64,000 nucleotides of DNA from positions 39,076 through 103,075 of the forward strand of contig JAJDDC010000035.1 in NCBI GenBank assembly GCA_029260515.1, in the 5' to 3' direction. Below are positions 25,876 through 35,149 of this stretch, in pieces. The number at the start of each line of letters is the position of its first letter. Position 1 is the first letter of the stretch. A model generated the notes under the pieces. It worked only from the letters and a program-made list of their open reading frames with translations, searched no databases and was not told the origin of the DNA. This DNA is from Phycisphaerales bacterium. GTDB lineage: Bacteria; Planctomycetota; Phycisphaerae; Phycisphaerales; UBA1924. The translations under genes were made by a program, and so were the position numbers.

Positions 25876-26841
25876 ATGAGCGAGCACGACACAAGCCCCC
25901 CGCCCGCCCTTCCCCGGCGTGCCCCCGATTCACACAAGGGCACGTTCGGGACCGTGCTCGTCGTGGGCGGGAACGCGGGCGCAGAAGGGCTGCGGATGAT
26001 CGGGGCCCCGGTGCTCGCGGCGCGGGGCGCGATCCGGGCGGGCGCTGGGCTGGCCCGCATCATGGCGCCCGCGCCCGTGCTCGACGCGGCGCTCTCGATG
26101 CTGCCCGAAGCGACGGGAGCGCCGATCGCGTGCGATGTTGGTGGGCGGCTCGTGCCGCACGAGGCAGCGAAGGCGCTCGACACCCAGCTCGCGGGCGTCT
26201 CGTGCCTCGTCGCCGGGCCCGGGTTGGGCGCGGGCGACGAGGTGGAGTCGCTCGTGCTCCGGTGCGTCGGGCAGGAGGGTGTGCCCGTGGTGCTCGACGC
26301 CGACGGGCTCAACGCGCTGTCGCGCGTGCCCGATGCGGCGCGCGAGATCCGCGCCTCGTGCGTGCTCACCCCCCACCCGGGCGAGTACCGGCGGCTGGCC
26401 TCGGCGTTGAATATCAGGCACGACCCGGGCGATGAGAACGCGCGCCACGAGGCCGCGGCGGAGCTGGCCAGTCGCCTGGGCGTCGTCGTCGTGCTCAAGG
26501 GCCGGCACACCGTCGTCTCCGACGGGGCGCGGTGGTGGGCGTGCGCCCGCGGTCACCCGGCGATGGCGACGGGCGGTACGGGCGACGTGCTCGGCGGCGT
26601 CATCGCGGCGCTGATCGCCCAGTTCGTTGCGCCGGGGCCGATGGCGGTCGGGGGCGTGACGATGCCGCGATCGGCGGGCAAGCCGCTGGACATCTACGAC
26701 GCGGCCCGCGCAGGCGTCGAGGCGCACGCGATCGCGGGCGAGGCGTGGGCGAGGCACGCGGAGGCTTCGGCCGGGCTGCTCGCGAGCGAGCTGTGCGACG
26801 AGATCCCCGCGGCGATCGAGTCGCTGCGGGCGGGACCGTGA
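25876..26841 (+). CDS. nnrD: ADP-dependent NAD(P)H-hydrate dehydratase
   Basis: 321 residues, ribokinase-like fold. Dehydrates S-NAD(P)H hydrate back to NAD(P)H at the expense of ADP. Motifs: SHKGTFGTVLVVGGNAG, a DADGLNAL strand, LTPHPGEYRRL, VVLKGRHTVV and the anion-hole/catalytic MATGGTGDVLGG. Partner of the epimerase at 15377; the two repair activities are separate genes here. Ends 11 bp from the convergent prepilin gene. Confidence 0.94.
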   Translation: MSEHDTSPPPALPRRAPDSHKGTFGTVLVVGGNAGAEGLRMIGAPVLAARGAIRAGAGLARIMAPAPVLDAALSMLPEATGAPIACDVGGRLVPHEAAKALDTQLAGVSCLVAGPGLGAGDEVESLVLRCVGQEGVPVVLDADGLNALSRVPDAAREIRASCVLTPHPGEYRRLASALNIRHDPGDENARHEAAAELASRLGVVVVLKGRHTVVSDGARWWACARGHPAMATGGTGDVLGGVIAALIAQFVAPGPMAVGGVTMPRSAGKPLDIYDAARAGVEAHAIAGEAWARHAEASAGLLASELCDEIPAAIESLRAGP

Positions 26842-26852
26842 AGTCGTGAGCC

Positions 26853-27467
26853 TCAGTCCTCCTGACGCGGGGCGGCGGAGGCGACCATGCGGATCGTCGG
26901 GGCGCCCAGGTCGGTCGTGATCGCGGCGTCCTGCAGATCGTCGGGCTGGATGATCATGTCCATCGTGCACCGGCGCAGGCGGGGCCCGACCTCGTACTCG
27001 AGGATGAAGTTCAGCTCCGTCAGTCGGTCGAGCAACGGGTACTCCTCGGTCGAGACCTGCACACCGCCCTCGAAACGCGTCGAGACATACCAGAGCACGA
27101 AGGGCCCGGTGTCGCCCGGCCCGACGCGGCTCTCGAGGCGGGTCACCACCTCGACGCCTGCGGCCTGGTCCTGAAAGCTGACAAACTCGATCCAGTCGCT
27201 CTCGATCTCGGGCGTCGTGATCGGGTTGACGGGGTAGGGCCCGAAGCGGCGCCCGGTGCGGATCATCGCGGTGACTCGTTGTGTCACGATGCGGGCGACG
27301 ACGTGGGTGGACGCGGACTCGGTGGTGTGCTTGTAGCTCTTGAACGACGCGTCGAGCGCCGCGAGTGTCGCGGTGAGCAGAGTCGCGGTGATCGTCAGCG
27401 CGATCAGGACCTCGATAAGGCTGAAGGCGCGGCGTGTGTTCGTGGTCGTTCTCATGTCTGTTCTCAC
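26853..27467 (-). CDS. prepilin-type protein (GspJ/minor pseudopilin-like)
   Basis: 204 residues; GTG start in a GTGA overlap with the PilX-like gene. A short basic leader is followed by AFSLIEVLIALTITATLL (about residues 14-31), the prepilin peptidase site (cleavage before Phe) and the hydrophobic pilin helix with Glu at +5. The rest is a globular domain (YVSTRFEGGVQVSTEEYPLLDRL, LNFILEYEVGPRL). Position after other pilins and its length suggest a GspJ-like minor pseudopilin of a type II secretion or type IV pilus system. Last gene of the pilT operon. Confidence 0.85.
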   Translation of the reverse strand: MRTDMRTTTNTRRAFSLIEVLIALTITATLLTATLAALDASFKSYKHTTESASTHVVARIVTQRVTAMIRTGRRFGPYPVNPITTPEIESDWIEFVSFQDQAAGVEVVTRLESRVGPGDTGPFVLWYVSTRFEGGVQVSTEEYPLLDRLTELNFILEYEVGPRLRRCTMDMIIQPDDLQDAAITTDLGAPTIRMVASAAPRQED

Positions 27468-30430
27468 AGCCCGCCCTCGCGGTAGGTGCCCGAGACGGTG
27501 GTCGCCCGGAGCGGGAGCCGGATGCCCGAGGGGAGCGTCATGTTGGGGTCGTAGCGGAGCAGGACCTTGCCGTAGCCATGGAACGGGACGATGACGCCGC
27601 CCTGGGCCTGGGCGTCAACGGGGTCGTGGTCGTGCGGGAGGTCGGCCAGGCCGTCGTAGGGGGGCAGGTCCCAGCCGACGATTTTGACGCCGCCGATCTC
27701 GGGCAGCGTGTTGGGGTCGAGCGACTCGAAGTCGCCGTCCTCGGGGCCGAAGTAGCCGAGCGTGGCGTTGAACCCGGCGGGGTTTCCGACGGGCGCGCCG
27801 GTGACGTCCACGAGCGGGCCCTCGCCGTAGACGGGCTGGTAGGTAAGCAGGAGGGCGCCCTCGATGGTGGTGTTGCCGCGGGCGTCGAGGACGCCGGCGA
27901 TGATGGCGCCGTGCAGGTAGACGTTCTGGTCCGGGGGGGAGTTGAACGAGCCGATGTCCACCGAGTAGTTGGGGAGCATCATCGAGCTCTTGGCGATCTC
28001 CTCGAGGTCGGCCGGGTCGGGGTTGTAGAACCCGTCGTCGGGCAGCTCGGGGTGGACGTCGGTGAAGCGGGTCGCGCCGGTGAACTGCATCTTGTTGCGG
28101 ACCTGCGTGAAGTTGGTCGGGGTGTCCGAGATGACCGAGCCCACGAACAGGCAGTCGTGGAAGCGGACGTTGTTGGAGTAGAGCTTGGTGTCGGTGACGC
28201 GCTTGCCGTTGATGACCAGGGGCTCGGGGAGCGAGTTGTAGTCATCGACCGCGAAGCCCCCGACCTCCGAGTCGAGGATGTCGCCCTTGTCCAGGGGGCT
28301 CGTGGCGAGCATGAGGACCTGGTCGGGCGGGATGGCGGTGCTGGGCAGGGCGTCGTACGCCTCGTCGGCGTCGGCGACCTCGGAGGGCTCGTCGCCGAAG
28401 GCGGTGCGGGCGAACTCGGGGGTGGGGTACGGGGTCCCGTCGAGCTCGAGTTTGCCGAAGGAGGTCCAGTGCGGGTAGGTGTTGTCCTCGTGCGTGCGGA
28501 CATATGTGACGCCGACGAACGTGCAGTCCTCGAACAGGGCGTTGACGCCCAGCGGGATCTGCACGTTTCGGAAGACGAAGTTCTTGAAGACCGGGCGGTA
28601 GTAGTAGTCCGCGAACGCGGGCGAGTTGAAGGGGGATTTCTCGAAGTACGCGTCCGCGGCGTTGTCGGGCAGGCCGTCGTAGTCGTTGTCGTCCCAGACC
28701 GGCTGCAGCCAGGGATCGCCGACGCCGCCCGGGTTCATCGCGACGGTCCATGTCTCGAGCGCGACCGTCGAGACGCCGAGCTGGTCGGCGACCTGGTCCC
28801 AGAACGGGTCGCCGTCGGCGGCGGCCTGCAGCGCGGTCTCGGTGCCCGTGAAGCTGTCGGCGGTGATGAGGGGGACCTCGTCGTCGCCCGCGGCGAAGGT
28901 GATCGGGGATTGGCCCGACTCGGGGTCGATCGGCCCCTCGATCTTCGGACGGTAGTCGCCCTGCTCGTCCGTCCAGTCCGACTCGTCGACCGTGAACATC
29001 AGGCGCCCGGCGATCTTCGCGTACTGGTCGAGCACGTCGAGGTACCCGTCGCGCCAGCCCAGGGCGACGTCGGCGTACACCGTGTGAAAATCGTCCCAGT
29101 CGTTGGGCGTCTCGGTGACCGCGTCGTACTCGTTGTCGTTGTTCGCGTCCAGCCAGCCCCAGACCCCGTTGCGGTTGCGGTCGGGCAGGGCCGAGTCGAT
29201 CAGCAGGGCGAGGTCGTCGTCGAGCGTGAACTCGGGCCCCTCGCCGTCGGCGGGGGTGCCGACGGTCAGGGGCGCCGACAGCGTGACGCGGTTGTCGCCG
29301 TTGGCGTCGAAGTGACGGACAAAGACGTCGAACTCATCGACATAGCCGTCCTGGGTCGCGTCGTTGAACGCGCCGTCGGGCAGGGTGTCGCCGTCGAAGT
29401 CGGTGTCGGCGGGGATGGCGGCGCCCTCGGCGGGGTGCCCGGTCCGCAGGCGGTTGTCGCCGTCCACGTCCGAGGCGATGAGGGCCGCGAACAGCTCGTC
29501 GAGCTTGACGTCCAGCGCCGGGTCGATCCCGTAGAAGTCGCTCTTGATGACGAGCGGGTCGCCGTTGTTGTACGTGACGTCCTCGAAGCGGGCGCCGAGG
29601 TTGCCCTCGACCATGACGTTCTTGCCGATCATGATGCGGCTGGGCGAGATAATGGCCGAGTCCACCCGCTTGACGATCTGGAAGTCCTTCGAGATTGTGC
29701 GCCGGATTGGTTGGCCCGAGCGCATGTCGTCGAAGACGATGCCGTCCACGATGATGCGGATGGTGCGCCCGTCGGCCAGGGGCGCGTAGCGGATCTGGTA
29801 GGCGGGGGGCAGGGCGCCGTTGAGCGGCGGGGCCTCGACCGCGACGGCCGGCGTGAAAACCCAGTTGTCGGCGGCGTAGACGAGCGAGTCGGCCGCGGCC
29901 GGGGCCGAGCCGATGACCGAGTCGGCGACGAACTCGCCGCCCGAGATGATGTTCGCGTCGGCGTCGTGGTGGTTGACCAGCGCCTGCATGATGCCCGCGG
30001 GGTCGCCGCCCTCGGCGTACCCGGAGCGCGGGCTCAGGACCGTGTGGTCGCCGATGACGCCCGAGTCGCCCGTCCACAGCGCCGTCGCGATCGTCGCGTC
30101 GATGTCGCTCTCGGCCACCACGAACCGGCTCGCGGCCTCCGCCAGACGGGCCTCTGCGATGTCCATGCCCGTCTCGGCGGCGCCCATGGCGCGCATGACG
30201 CGGATGTGCATCGCCGCGGTGCGGATGTTGCCCGTCGAGGCGACACCCATCGCCGCCACCAGCGAGCCGAACACGATCAGGAACATCATCGCCAGCACCG
30301 ACGCGACGCCCCGCCTGGTGGCGAAGAGCCGCCCGAGCCCTCGGGCGTTCGCCCGGGCGGGCCCGCGTGCGTGGGTGCGTGCTCTCGTGCGGTTCACGGG
30401 CATGGCTCTCTCTCCTCGCCCCTGTGTCAT
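27464..30430 (-). CDS. large PilX-like pilus/secretion protein with calcium-loop motifs
   Basis: 988 residues; ATG in an ATGA overlap with the upstream prepilin. A basic N-terminus, then one membrane helix (about 41-65, GVASVLAMMFLIVFGSLVAA), like the PilX-N proteins of type IV pilus operons. Between about residues 300 and 600 are several Asp-rich loops of the EF-hand/thrombospondin-3/dockerin sort (DVDGDNRLRTG, DTDFDGDTLPDG, TQDGYVDEFD, DANGDNRVT, DANNDNEYD, DNDYDGLPDN). The C-terminal third has repetitive strands (FRNVQIPLGVNALFEDCTFVGV, VRFHDCLFVGSV) hinting at a beta-helix. Likely a surface or pilus-tip adhesin exported with the pseudopilins; that role is inferred. Confidence 0.8.
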   Translation of the reverse strand: MTQGRGERAMPVNRTRARTHARGPARANARGLGRLFATRRGVASVLAMMFLIVFGSLVAAMGVASTGNIRTAAMHIRVMRAMGAAETGMDIAEARLAEAASRFVVAESDIDATIATALWTGDSGVIGDHTVLSPRSGYAEGGDPAGIMQALVNHHDADANIISGGEFVADSVIGSAPAAADSLVYAADNWVFTPAVAVEAPPLNGALPPAYQIRYAPLADGRTIRIIVDGIVFDDMRSGQPIRRTISKDFQIVKRVDSAIISPSRIMIGKNVMVEGNLGARFEDVTYNNGDPLVIKSDFYGIDPALDVKLDELFAALIASDVDGDNRLRTGHPAEGAAIPADTDFDGDTLPDGAFNDATQDGYVDEFDVFVRHFDANGDNRVTLSAPLTVGTPADGEGPEFTLDDDLALLIDSALPDRNRNGVWGWLDANNDNEYDAVTETPNDWDDFHTVYADVALGWRDGYLDVLDQYAKIAGRLMFTVDESDWTDEQGDYRPKIEGPIDPESGQSPITFAAGDDEVPLITADSFTGTETALQAAADGDPFWDQVADQLGVSTVALETWTVAMNPGGVGDPWLQPVWDDNDYDGLPDNAADAYFEKSPFNSPAFADYYYRPVFKNFVFRNVQIPLGVNALFEDCTFVGVTYVRTHEDNTYPHWTSFGKLELDGTPYPTPEFARTAFGDEPSEVADADEAYDALPSTAIPPDQVLMLATSPLDKGDILDSEVGGFAVDDYNSLPEPLVINGKRVTDTKLYSNNVRFHDCLFVGSVISDTPTNFTQVRNKMQFTGATRFTDVHPELPDDGFYNPDPADLEEIAKSSMMLPNYSVDIGSFNSPPDQNVYLHGAIIAGVLDARGNTTIEGALLLTYQPVYGEGPLVDVTGAPVGNPAGFNATLGYFGPEDGDFESLDPNTLPEIGGVKIVGWDLPPYDGLADLPHDHDPVDAQAQGGVIVPFHGYGKVLLRYDPNMTLPSGIRLPLRATTVSGTYREGGL

Positions 30431-31128
30431 GGCTTGATCCAGATCACGCGGGCGACCTCGTCGGGCTCCAGCGATCCGGGCGCCTGGTAGGTGACGATCA
30501 CCGTCACACGCAGCGGGAACTCGTCAACGGTGAATCCATCAAAATCGCCCGCGGCGGGCTCCTCGTACGCGTTGTCCAGCACGATCGACGTGTCGAACGG
30601 ATCGACCTTCTCGACGATCACGGTCTGACGCCAGCCCGACATCGGAATGCTCGCGCCGTTGGCGAACACCACGTCCCCGTCCGCCGTCAGCTCCGGGATG
30701 ACCTCGCGGAAGGCGTTGACGGGCCCGGGCAGATCGCCGTCGCCCGCGCCGGCCGAGCCGTCGAAGGCGAACGACATCCCGTCGAAGTCGTCGACGTCGT
30801 CGAAGTCGGCGAGGACCGTCTCGCCCGCGTTGAGCCCCCACCCGCTGATAACCGCGCCGCCGCCGCCGCCGGGGTCCTCCAGCGAGATGCCCACCGTCGG
30901 GTCGTGGCGCGGGAGGGGTCGGATGATCTCGCGCAGCTCGTTGGCGAGGTAGGTGCCGCTGGCGGCGTGGCTGGACCAGTTGTTGGAGCGGATGAAGGCC
31001 TGCTGGGCGTCCACCATCGCGAGGATGCCCACGCCGACGATCACGGTCGCCAGGGCGGCCTCGATGAGTGTGAAGCCCGCCGCCGCGCCCCGAGGGCGCC
31101 GACCGCCTGTCTGTGGCCTGTCGCGCAT
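30427..31128 (-). CDS. prepilin-type protein with GFTLIE leader (GspI/PilV-like)
   Basis: 233 residues. I start at the ATG preceded by GGAGAGA; an 18-residue upstream extension is poorer. The leader ends AAAG with GFTLIEAALATVIVGVGILAMVDA (about 17-41), a classical prepilin peptidase site and pilin helix of the PilV/GspI kind. The C-terminal domain contains Asp/Gly loops (DDVDDFDGMSF, GDGDLPGP). Its stop overlaps the PilX-like start by 4 bp. Part of the pilT-gspF-pseudopilin unit. Confidence 0.85.
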   Translation of the reverse strand: MRDRPQTGGRRPRGAAAGFTLIEAALATVIVGVGILAMVDAQQAFIRSNNWSSHAASGTYLANELREIIRPLPRHDPTVGISLEDPGGGGGAVISGWGLNAGETVLADFDDVDDFDGMSFAFDGSAGAGDGDLPGPVNAFREVIPELTADGDVVFANGASIPMSGWRQTVIVEKVDPFDTSIVLDNAYEEPAAGDFDGFTVDEFPLRVTVIVTYQAPGSLEPDEVARVIWIKP

Positions 31129-31189
31129 ACCGATCTCTCCGGTCGTGGCCGGCCCCCCCACGGGGACCGGGTTCTCCTGCAACGATCCG

Positions 31190-32419
31190 TTACTGCACGA
31201 TCTGGCTCATCTTGAAGATCGGAAGGATGATCGCCATGGCGATGAATCCGACGATTGATCCCATGATGATGATCATGATGGGCTCGATCATTCCGGTAAC
31301 CGCCTTGATCTGCCCCTTGAGCTGCTTGGCGTAGTAGCCCGAGATCTCGTCGAGCACCTCGCCCAGCTTGCCCGATTCCTCGCCCGCGGAGATCATCTGG
31401 CTGACGGCGCGGGGGAGCAGGTCGGTCTCCTGGAGGGGGGCGGCGATCTTCTTGCCCTGCTTAACCGAGTCGTGGACCTTGCGCCACATCGCGCCGTAGA
31501 GCTGGTTGCCCGAGATGTCGCCAGTGATGCTCAGCGTGTCGAGCATGGGCACGCCCGCGTTGATGAGCTGGCCCATCGTCTGCAGCGAGCGGGAGATGTA
31601 CAGCGAGCGGAACATGCCCTTGAGCACGGGCATGGTGAGCTTGATCCGGTCCACCCAGAACGTGCCCAGCTCGGTCCGCAGACCGGCGTAGACAAGGCCC
31701 CCGATGACCGCCAGGGCGCCGAGGATGAAGGGCCAGAACGCGACCATGAAGCGGCTGAGGTTCATCAGGAAGTTCGTGGCCCAGGGGAGCACGTCCTCCT
31801 TGCCCTCGAACACCTGGTAGAACTTCGGGAGCACGAAGGTAAGCAGGAACACGGTCACGCAGACCGCCAGACACCCGATGATCCCGGGGTAGATCGAGGC
31901 GCCGATGACCATCTTGCGGGTCTCGAGCTGCTGGCCGATGTAGCCGGCGATCCTGTCGAGCATCTCCGAGAACGAGCCGGACATCTCGGACGCCCGGACC
32001 ATGTTGACATACAGGGGCCCGAAGAGCTTGGGGTGGGCCGCCAGAGCGTCGGAGAACTGCTTGCCGCTCTCGACGTCCTCCTTAAGCTGGATGATGACCT
32101 TCTTGAAGGCCTTGTGCTCGGTCTGGTCGGCGATGCCGTCGAGGGCCGAGCGGAGGTTGATGCCCGCCCGGATCATGACGGCGAGCTGGGTGGTGAAGTC
32201 GAGGACGTTCTTCTGGCTCGGCTTGCGCGAGTTGAGCTCGGCGATTTTGCCAAAGACCCCGCTCGCGACCGCGCCGGCGCCCCGGTCCGCCTGGACAGAC
32301 ATGACGCGCGAGCCCTGGTTGCGGAGGATGGCCGACGCGCTGTGTGCGCTGTCCGCCGCCATCACGCCCGACTGCAGACGCCCGTCGGACGTCCGGATCT
32401 GATACTTGTAGACGCCCAT
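31190..32419 (-). CDS. GspF/PilC-type inner-membrane platform protein
   Basis: 409 residues, normal size. Two repeated T2SF domains (about 67-190 and 270-395), each with the GSFSEML/SGKLGEVLDEIS pattern, and three membrane helices near 170, 220 and 375. This polytopic platform couples the motor ATPase to pilin assembly. Preceded by GGAGAGGGG. It lies between pilT and the prepilin genes. No assembly ATPase (PilB/GspE), secretin or prepilin peptidase is in the window, so the system must be completed elsewhere. Confidence 0.93.
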   Translation of the reverse strand: MGVYKYQIRTSDGRLQSGVMAADSAHSASAILRNQGSRVMSVQADRGAGAVASGVFGKIAELNSRKPSQKNVLDFTTQLAVMIRAGINLRSALDGIADQTEHKAFKKVIIQLKEDVESGKQFSDALAAHPKLFGPLYVNMVRASEMSGSFSEMLDRIAGYIGQQLETRKMVIGASIYPGIIGCLAVCVTVFLLTFVLPKFYQVFEGKEDVLPWATNFLMNLSRFMVAFWPFILGALAVIGGLVYAGLRTELGTFWVDRIKLTMPVLKGMFRSLYISRSLQTMGQLINAGVPMLDTLSITGDISGNQLYGAMWRKVHDSVKQGKKIAAPLQETDLLPRAVSQMISAGEESGKLGEVLDEISGYYAKQLKGQIKAVTGMIEPIMIIIMGSIVGFIAMAIILPIFKMSQIVQ

Positions 32420-32440
32420 CTGCGAGGCCCCTCTCCGCCC

Positions 32441-33496
32441 TTAGGCGACCAGCTGACGCTCGAGCTTGTCCGGGTGGACGGCCTGCGCGATCGCGTCTTC
32501 CTTCGAGATCAAGCCGTTGAAGTACAGCTCCGCGATCGACGAGTCCAGCGAGCACATCCCGATCGCCCGGTTCGTCTCGATGACGTTGGGGATCTCGTAG
32601 ATCTTGTTCTCGCGGATCAGGTTGCGGACCGCGGGCGTGCACAGCAGCGTCTCCACCGCGGGCGCCATGCCCGGGCGGTCCGCCCGCGTGAACAGCGTCT
32701 GCGAGATCACCGCCTGCAGCGTCGTGGAGAGCATCGAGCGGATCTGGTTCTGCTGCCCGCCCGGGTACATGTCGATGATCCGCGACACCGTCTGCGAAGA
32801 GTTGACCGTGTGGAGCGTGGACAGGACCAGGTGGCCCGTCTCTGCGGCGCTGATCGCCAGGCCCGTCGTCTCCAGGTCACGCATTTCGCCGACCAGGATG
32901 ATGTCCGGGTCCTGACGCAGCGCGTGCTTGAGGCCCGACGAGAAGCTGGGCATGTCGCGCCCCAGCTCCCGCTGCTCGATCACGCACTGGTCGGACTCGA
33001 AGAGGTATTCCACCGGGTCCTCGAGCGTGATGATGTGCTTGCGGTACCGCTCGTTCATCGCCTGGATCATGGCGGCCAGCGTCGTGGACTTGCCCGAGCC
33101 CGTGTCGCCCGTGACCAGGACAAGCCCGCGGGGCAGGTACGTCAGCCGGGCGATGACCTCGGGCAGGCCCAGGTCGCTCAGCGGGGGCACCTTGGTCTTG
33201 ATCATCCGCATCGCCAGGCCCACGGTGCCCTGCTGCATGTGCGCGTTGACGCGGTAGCGGCTCAGGCCCTCGACCATGTACGAGAAGTCCGCGTCCTTCT
33301 GACGCTGGAAGGTCTCGACCGTTTCCTTCTGCGCCATGTGCTCGAACGCCACGAGCGTCTCGCCCGGGGTCAGCACCGGCATCTCCATCTCGGTCATCAC
33401 CTGGTGGCACCGCATCATGGGCGGCTGGCCCGCGATCAGGTGGATGTCCGAGGCGTCCGCGTCGTACGCGACCTGCAGGATGGCGTCGATGTCCAT
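32441..33496 (-). CDS. pilT: PilT-type twitching ATPase
   Basis: 351 residues from an ATG (MDIDAILQVAY) with AGGAG 8 nt upstream; the frame's upstream extension has no family likeness. Landmarks: DASDIHLIAGQPP at the N-terminus, Walker A VTGDTGSGKSTT (about 126-137), the Asp box HIITLEDPVEYLFES, Walker B IILVGEMRD, the His box TGHLVLSTLHT and the PilT-type C-terminal AIRNLI-like stretch (AVRNLIRENK). PilT powers pilus retraction, though in pseudopilin operons a PilT-like ATPase may be the only motor. First gene of the operon. Confidence 0.94.
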   Translation of the reverse strand: MDIDAILQVAYDADASDIHLIAGQPPMMRCHQVMTEMEMPVLTPGETLVAFEHMAQKETVETFQRQKDADFSYMVEGLSRYRVNAHMQQGTVGLAMRMIKTKVPPLSDLGLPEVIARLTYLPRGLVLVTGDTGSGKSTTLAAMIQAMNERYRKHIITLEDPVEYLFESDQCVIEQRELGRDMPSFSSGLKHALRQDPDIILVGEMRDLETTGLAISAAETGHLVLSTLHTVNSSQTVSRIIDMYPGGQQNQIRSMLSTTLQAVISQTLFTRADRPGMAPAVETLLCTPAVRNLIRENKIYEIPNVIETNRAIGMCSLDSSIAELYFNGLISKEDAIAQAVHPDKLERQLVA

Positions 33497-33697
33497 GAGT
33501 TCGGCTCCTGGGCGCCCCGGATCCCCGGCGCTCGTCCCAGAGCCGTCATCGGGCCGACGCCCCCCGCGATTGACCCGTGCCCACGCGGCGTTGGCCGATC
33601 GCCGTCGCCCAGAGCCCCCGCGCGGCGCAGACGTCACAGACGGCGCGACCCCGACGCACACGCCGCGCCCGGACATCCCGCGCCACCCGCACAGCCG

Positions 33698-34171
33698 TTA
33701 CACGCCGCCGGACCGGACCAACGCCTCACGCGCCGCGACCGCCAGCTCGTCGCACCGCTCGTTCTCGGCGTGCCCCTCGTGCCCGCGGATCCAGTGGAAT
33801 CGGATCTCGTGCTCGCCGCTCAGCCCGTCGAGCCGCTCCCAGAGGTCGCGGTTCTTGACGGGCGCCTTGGCCGCCGTCCGCCAGCCCCGCTTCTTCCAGC
33901 CCGCCATCCAGGTCTCGAGGCCCTTAAGCACGTACTGCGAGTCGCTCGTCAGGTCCACGACCGACGGGCGGGACAGCGCGGCGAGCCCCTCGATGACCGC
34001 GATCAGCTCCATCCTGTTGTTCGTGGTCTGTGCCTCGGCGCCCGAGCGCTCCTGGGTCTTGCCGGTCCTGGCGTGCCGCAGCAGGTACGCCCAGCCGCCC
34101 GGGCCGGGGTTACCGGAACAGGCGCCGTCGGTGAAGAGTTCGACGTGTGGGCGGGGCTCGGCGTCGGGCAT
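33698..34171 (-). CDS. rnhA: ribonuclease HI
   Basis: 157 residues. Cleaves the RNA strand of RNA-DNA hybrids. The four carboxylates are visible: Asp in [16 protein letters not shown], Glu in [13 protein letters not shown], Asp in [10 protein letters not shown] and Asp in ERCDELA; the basic handle ([10 protein letters not shown]) and GHEGHAENE follow the E. coli pattern. I chose the ATG at 34171 over the adjacent GTG because TAGACT ends exactly 6 nt before it. Monocistronic. Confidence 0.95.
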   Translation of the reverse strand: MPDAEPRPHVELFTDGACSGNPGPGGWAYLLRHARTGKTQERSGAEAQTTNNRMELIAVIEGLAALSRPSVVDLTSDSQYVLKGLETWMAGWKKRGWRTAAKAPVKNRDLWERLDGLSGEHEIRFHWIRGHEGHAENERCDELAVAAREALVRSGGV

Positions 34172-34177
34172 CACCGC

Positions 34178-34183
34178 AGTCTA
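34178..34183 (-). promoter_or_regulatory. candidate -10 of rnhA (leaderless)
   Basis: TAGACT on the minus strand, ending exactly 6 nt before the rnhA ATG at 34171. No ribosome-binding site. Confidence 0.55.
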
Positions 34184-34227
34184 GTGTTGTTCTCGCCCCG
34201 CGACGCCGGGCGGATCAAGGAACCAGC

Positions 34228-35091
34228 ATGAGCGGGACGATCGCCGTCGTCGGCGCCACCGGGTTGCTCGCACGCCCCTTGGTGCGGGTGCTGCTCGACG
34301 CGGGGTACCACGTCCGCGCGCTGACGCGCGATGCGCAGCGGGCGCGCCGCCTGCTCCCGCCCGAGACCGATGTCTTCGGCGTCGATTACGAGAACGACGA
34401 CGCGTTCTCGGGCGCGATCCGCGGCGCCGACGCCGTCTACCTGAATCTCAACTCCGGGCGCCGCGAGCACGACCCGGACCCCACCGTCCCCCTGACCCGG
34501 CGCCTCGTCGCGCTCGCGCCCGGGGCGGGCGTGCGTCGCCTGGCGGTGATCTCCGCGCTCGAGGCGGATGTCGAAGACGCGCCGTGGTGGAACGTCCGGC
34601 GCAAGCAGGAGGCCGAGCGCCTCGTGCTCGACTCCCCCACAACCGCAACCGTGTACCGCCCGGGCTGGTTCATGGAGTCGCTCAACGACTTCCGGCTCGC
34701 CCGGTGCGTGATGATGTATTTCCCGGCCGGCGGTCTGACCCGCAAGTGGCTCGCGGGCGAGGACTACGGGCGCGTCGTCGCCTCGACCATCGCGTCCTCA
34801 GCCTTCGAGAACCAGATCGTCCGCGTCGTCGGCCCCGAGCCCCTGGGCTTCGCGGCCGCCGTCCGGCGCTTCGCCGCCGCGATCCCCGGGCGACAACTCA
34901 TCGTGCCGACCCCCGACGCCGCCGTCGCGCTCGGCGCCCGCCTCTCGCCCAGGGCCCGCTACCTGCTCGACCTGCTCGCGCTCACCCACCGCACCCCAGA
35001 GCCCGAGCGGTCCTCGCCGCCCCCCGCGCCCGAGTGCACAACCTCGATCGAGGCGTACGCCCGGACCATCCTCGAGTCGGCGCGCCGCTGA
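34228..35091 (+). CDS. NmrA-like NAD(P)-binding protein
   Basis: 287 residues; ATG preceded by AAGGAA. Rossmann fold with IAVVGATGLLARPLVRVLLDAGY (GxxGxxG type) and ALTRDAQRARRL, typical of NmrA/NAD(P)H-binding atypical short-chain dehydrogenases. YRPGWFMESLND matches the NmrA-like segment after the position where SDR enzymes have YxxxK; here NVRRKQEAERL supplies a Lys but no catalytic Tyr. Could be a redox sensor or an isomerase/reductase. Divergent from rnhA, 56 bp between start codons. Confidence 0.8.
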   Translation: MSGTIAVVGATGLLARPLVRVLLDAGYHVRALTRDAQRARRLLPPETDVFGVDYENDDAFSGAIRGADAVYLNLNSGRREHDPDPTVPLTRRLVALAPGAGVRRLAVISALEADVEDAPWWNVRRKQEAERLVLDSPTTATVYRPGWFMESLNDFRLARCVMMYFPAGGLTRKWLAGEDYGRVVASTIASSAFENQIVRVVGPEPLGFAAAVRRFAAAIPGRQLIVPTPDAAVALGARLSPRARYLLDLLALTHRTPEPERSSPPPAPECTTSIEAYARTILESARR

Positions 35092-35138
35092 CACGCACGA
35101 ATCCCCTGCCGCCCCGGGTGGATCTCCCCCGCGGACGC

Positions 35139-35144
35139 TACCAT
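35139..35144 (+). promoter_or_regulatory. candidate -10 of purL (leaderless)
   Basis: TACCAT ending 5 nt before the purL ATG at 35150. No Shine-Dalgarno in the gap. Confidence 0.45.
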
Positions 35145-35149
35145 CGCGC

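Noticed and set aside
25807..25887. 27-residue N-terminal extension of TatD
   Set aside because: It would read through the putative -10 element. TatD proteins normally start at the (M/V)IDTHCHL strand, which matches the GTG at 25806.
27434..30490. 1018-codon plus-strand open frame opposite the PilX-like gene
   Set aside because: Composition is Val/Asp/Arg/Gly monotony expected from the antisense of GNC-biased codons; no domain is visible, while the minus frame has a membrane helix, calcium loops and operon overlaps.
31472..34231. 919-codon plus-strand open frame across gspF, pilT and rnhA
   Set aside because: Antisense shadow spanning three well-supported genes on the other strand; His/Arg/Asp/Leu-rich with no family pattern.
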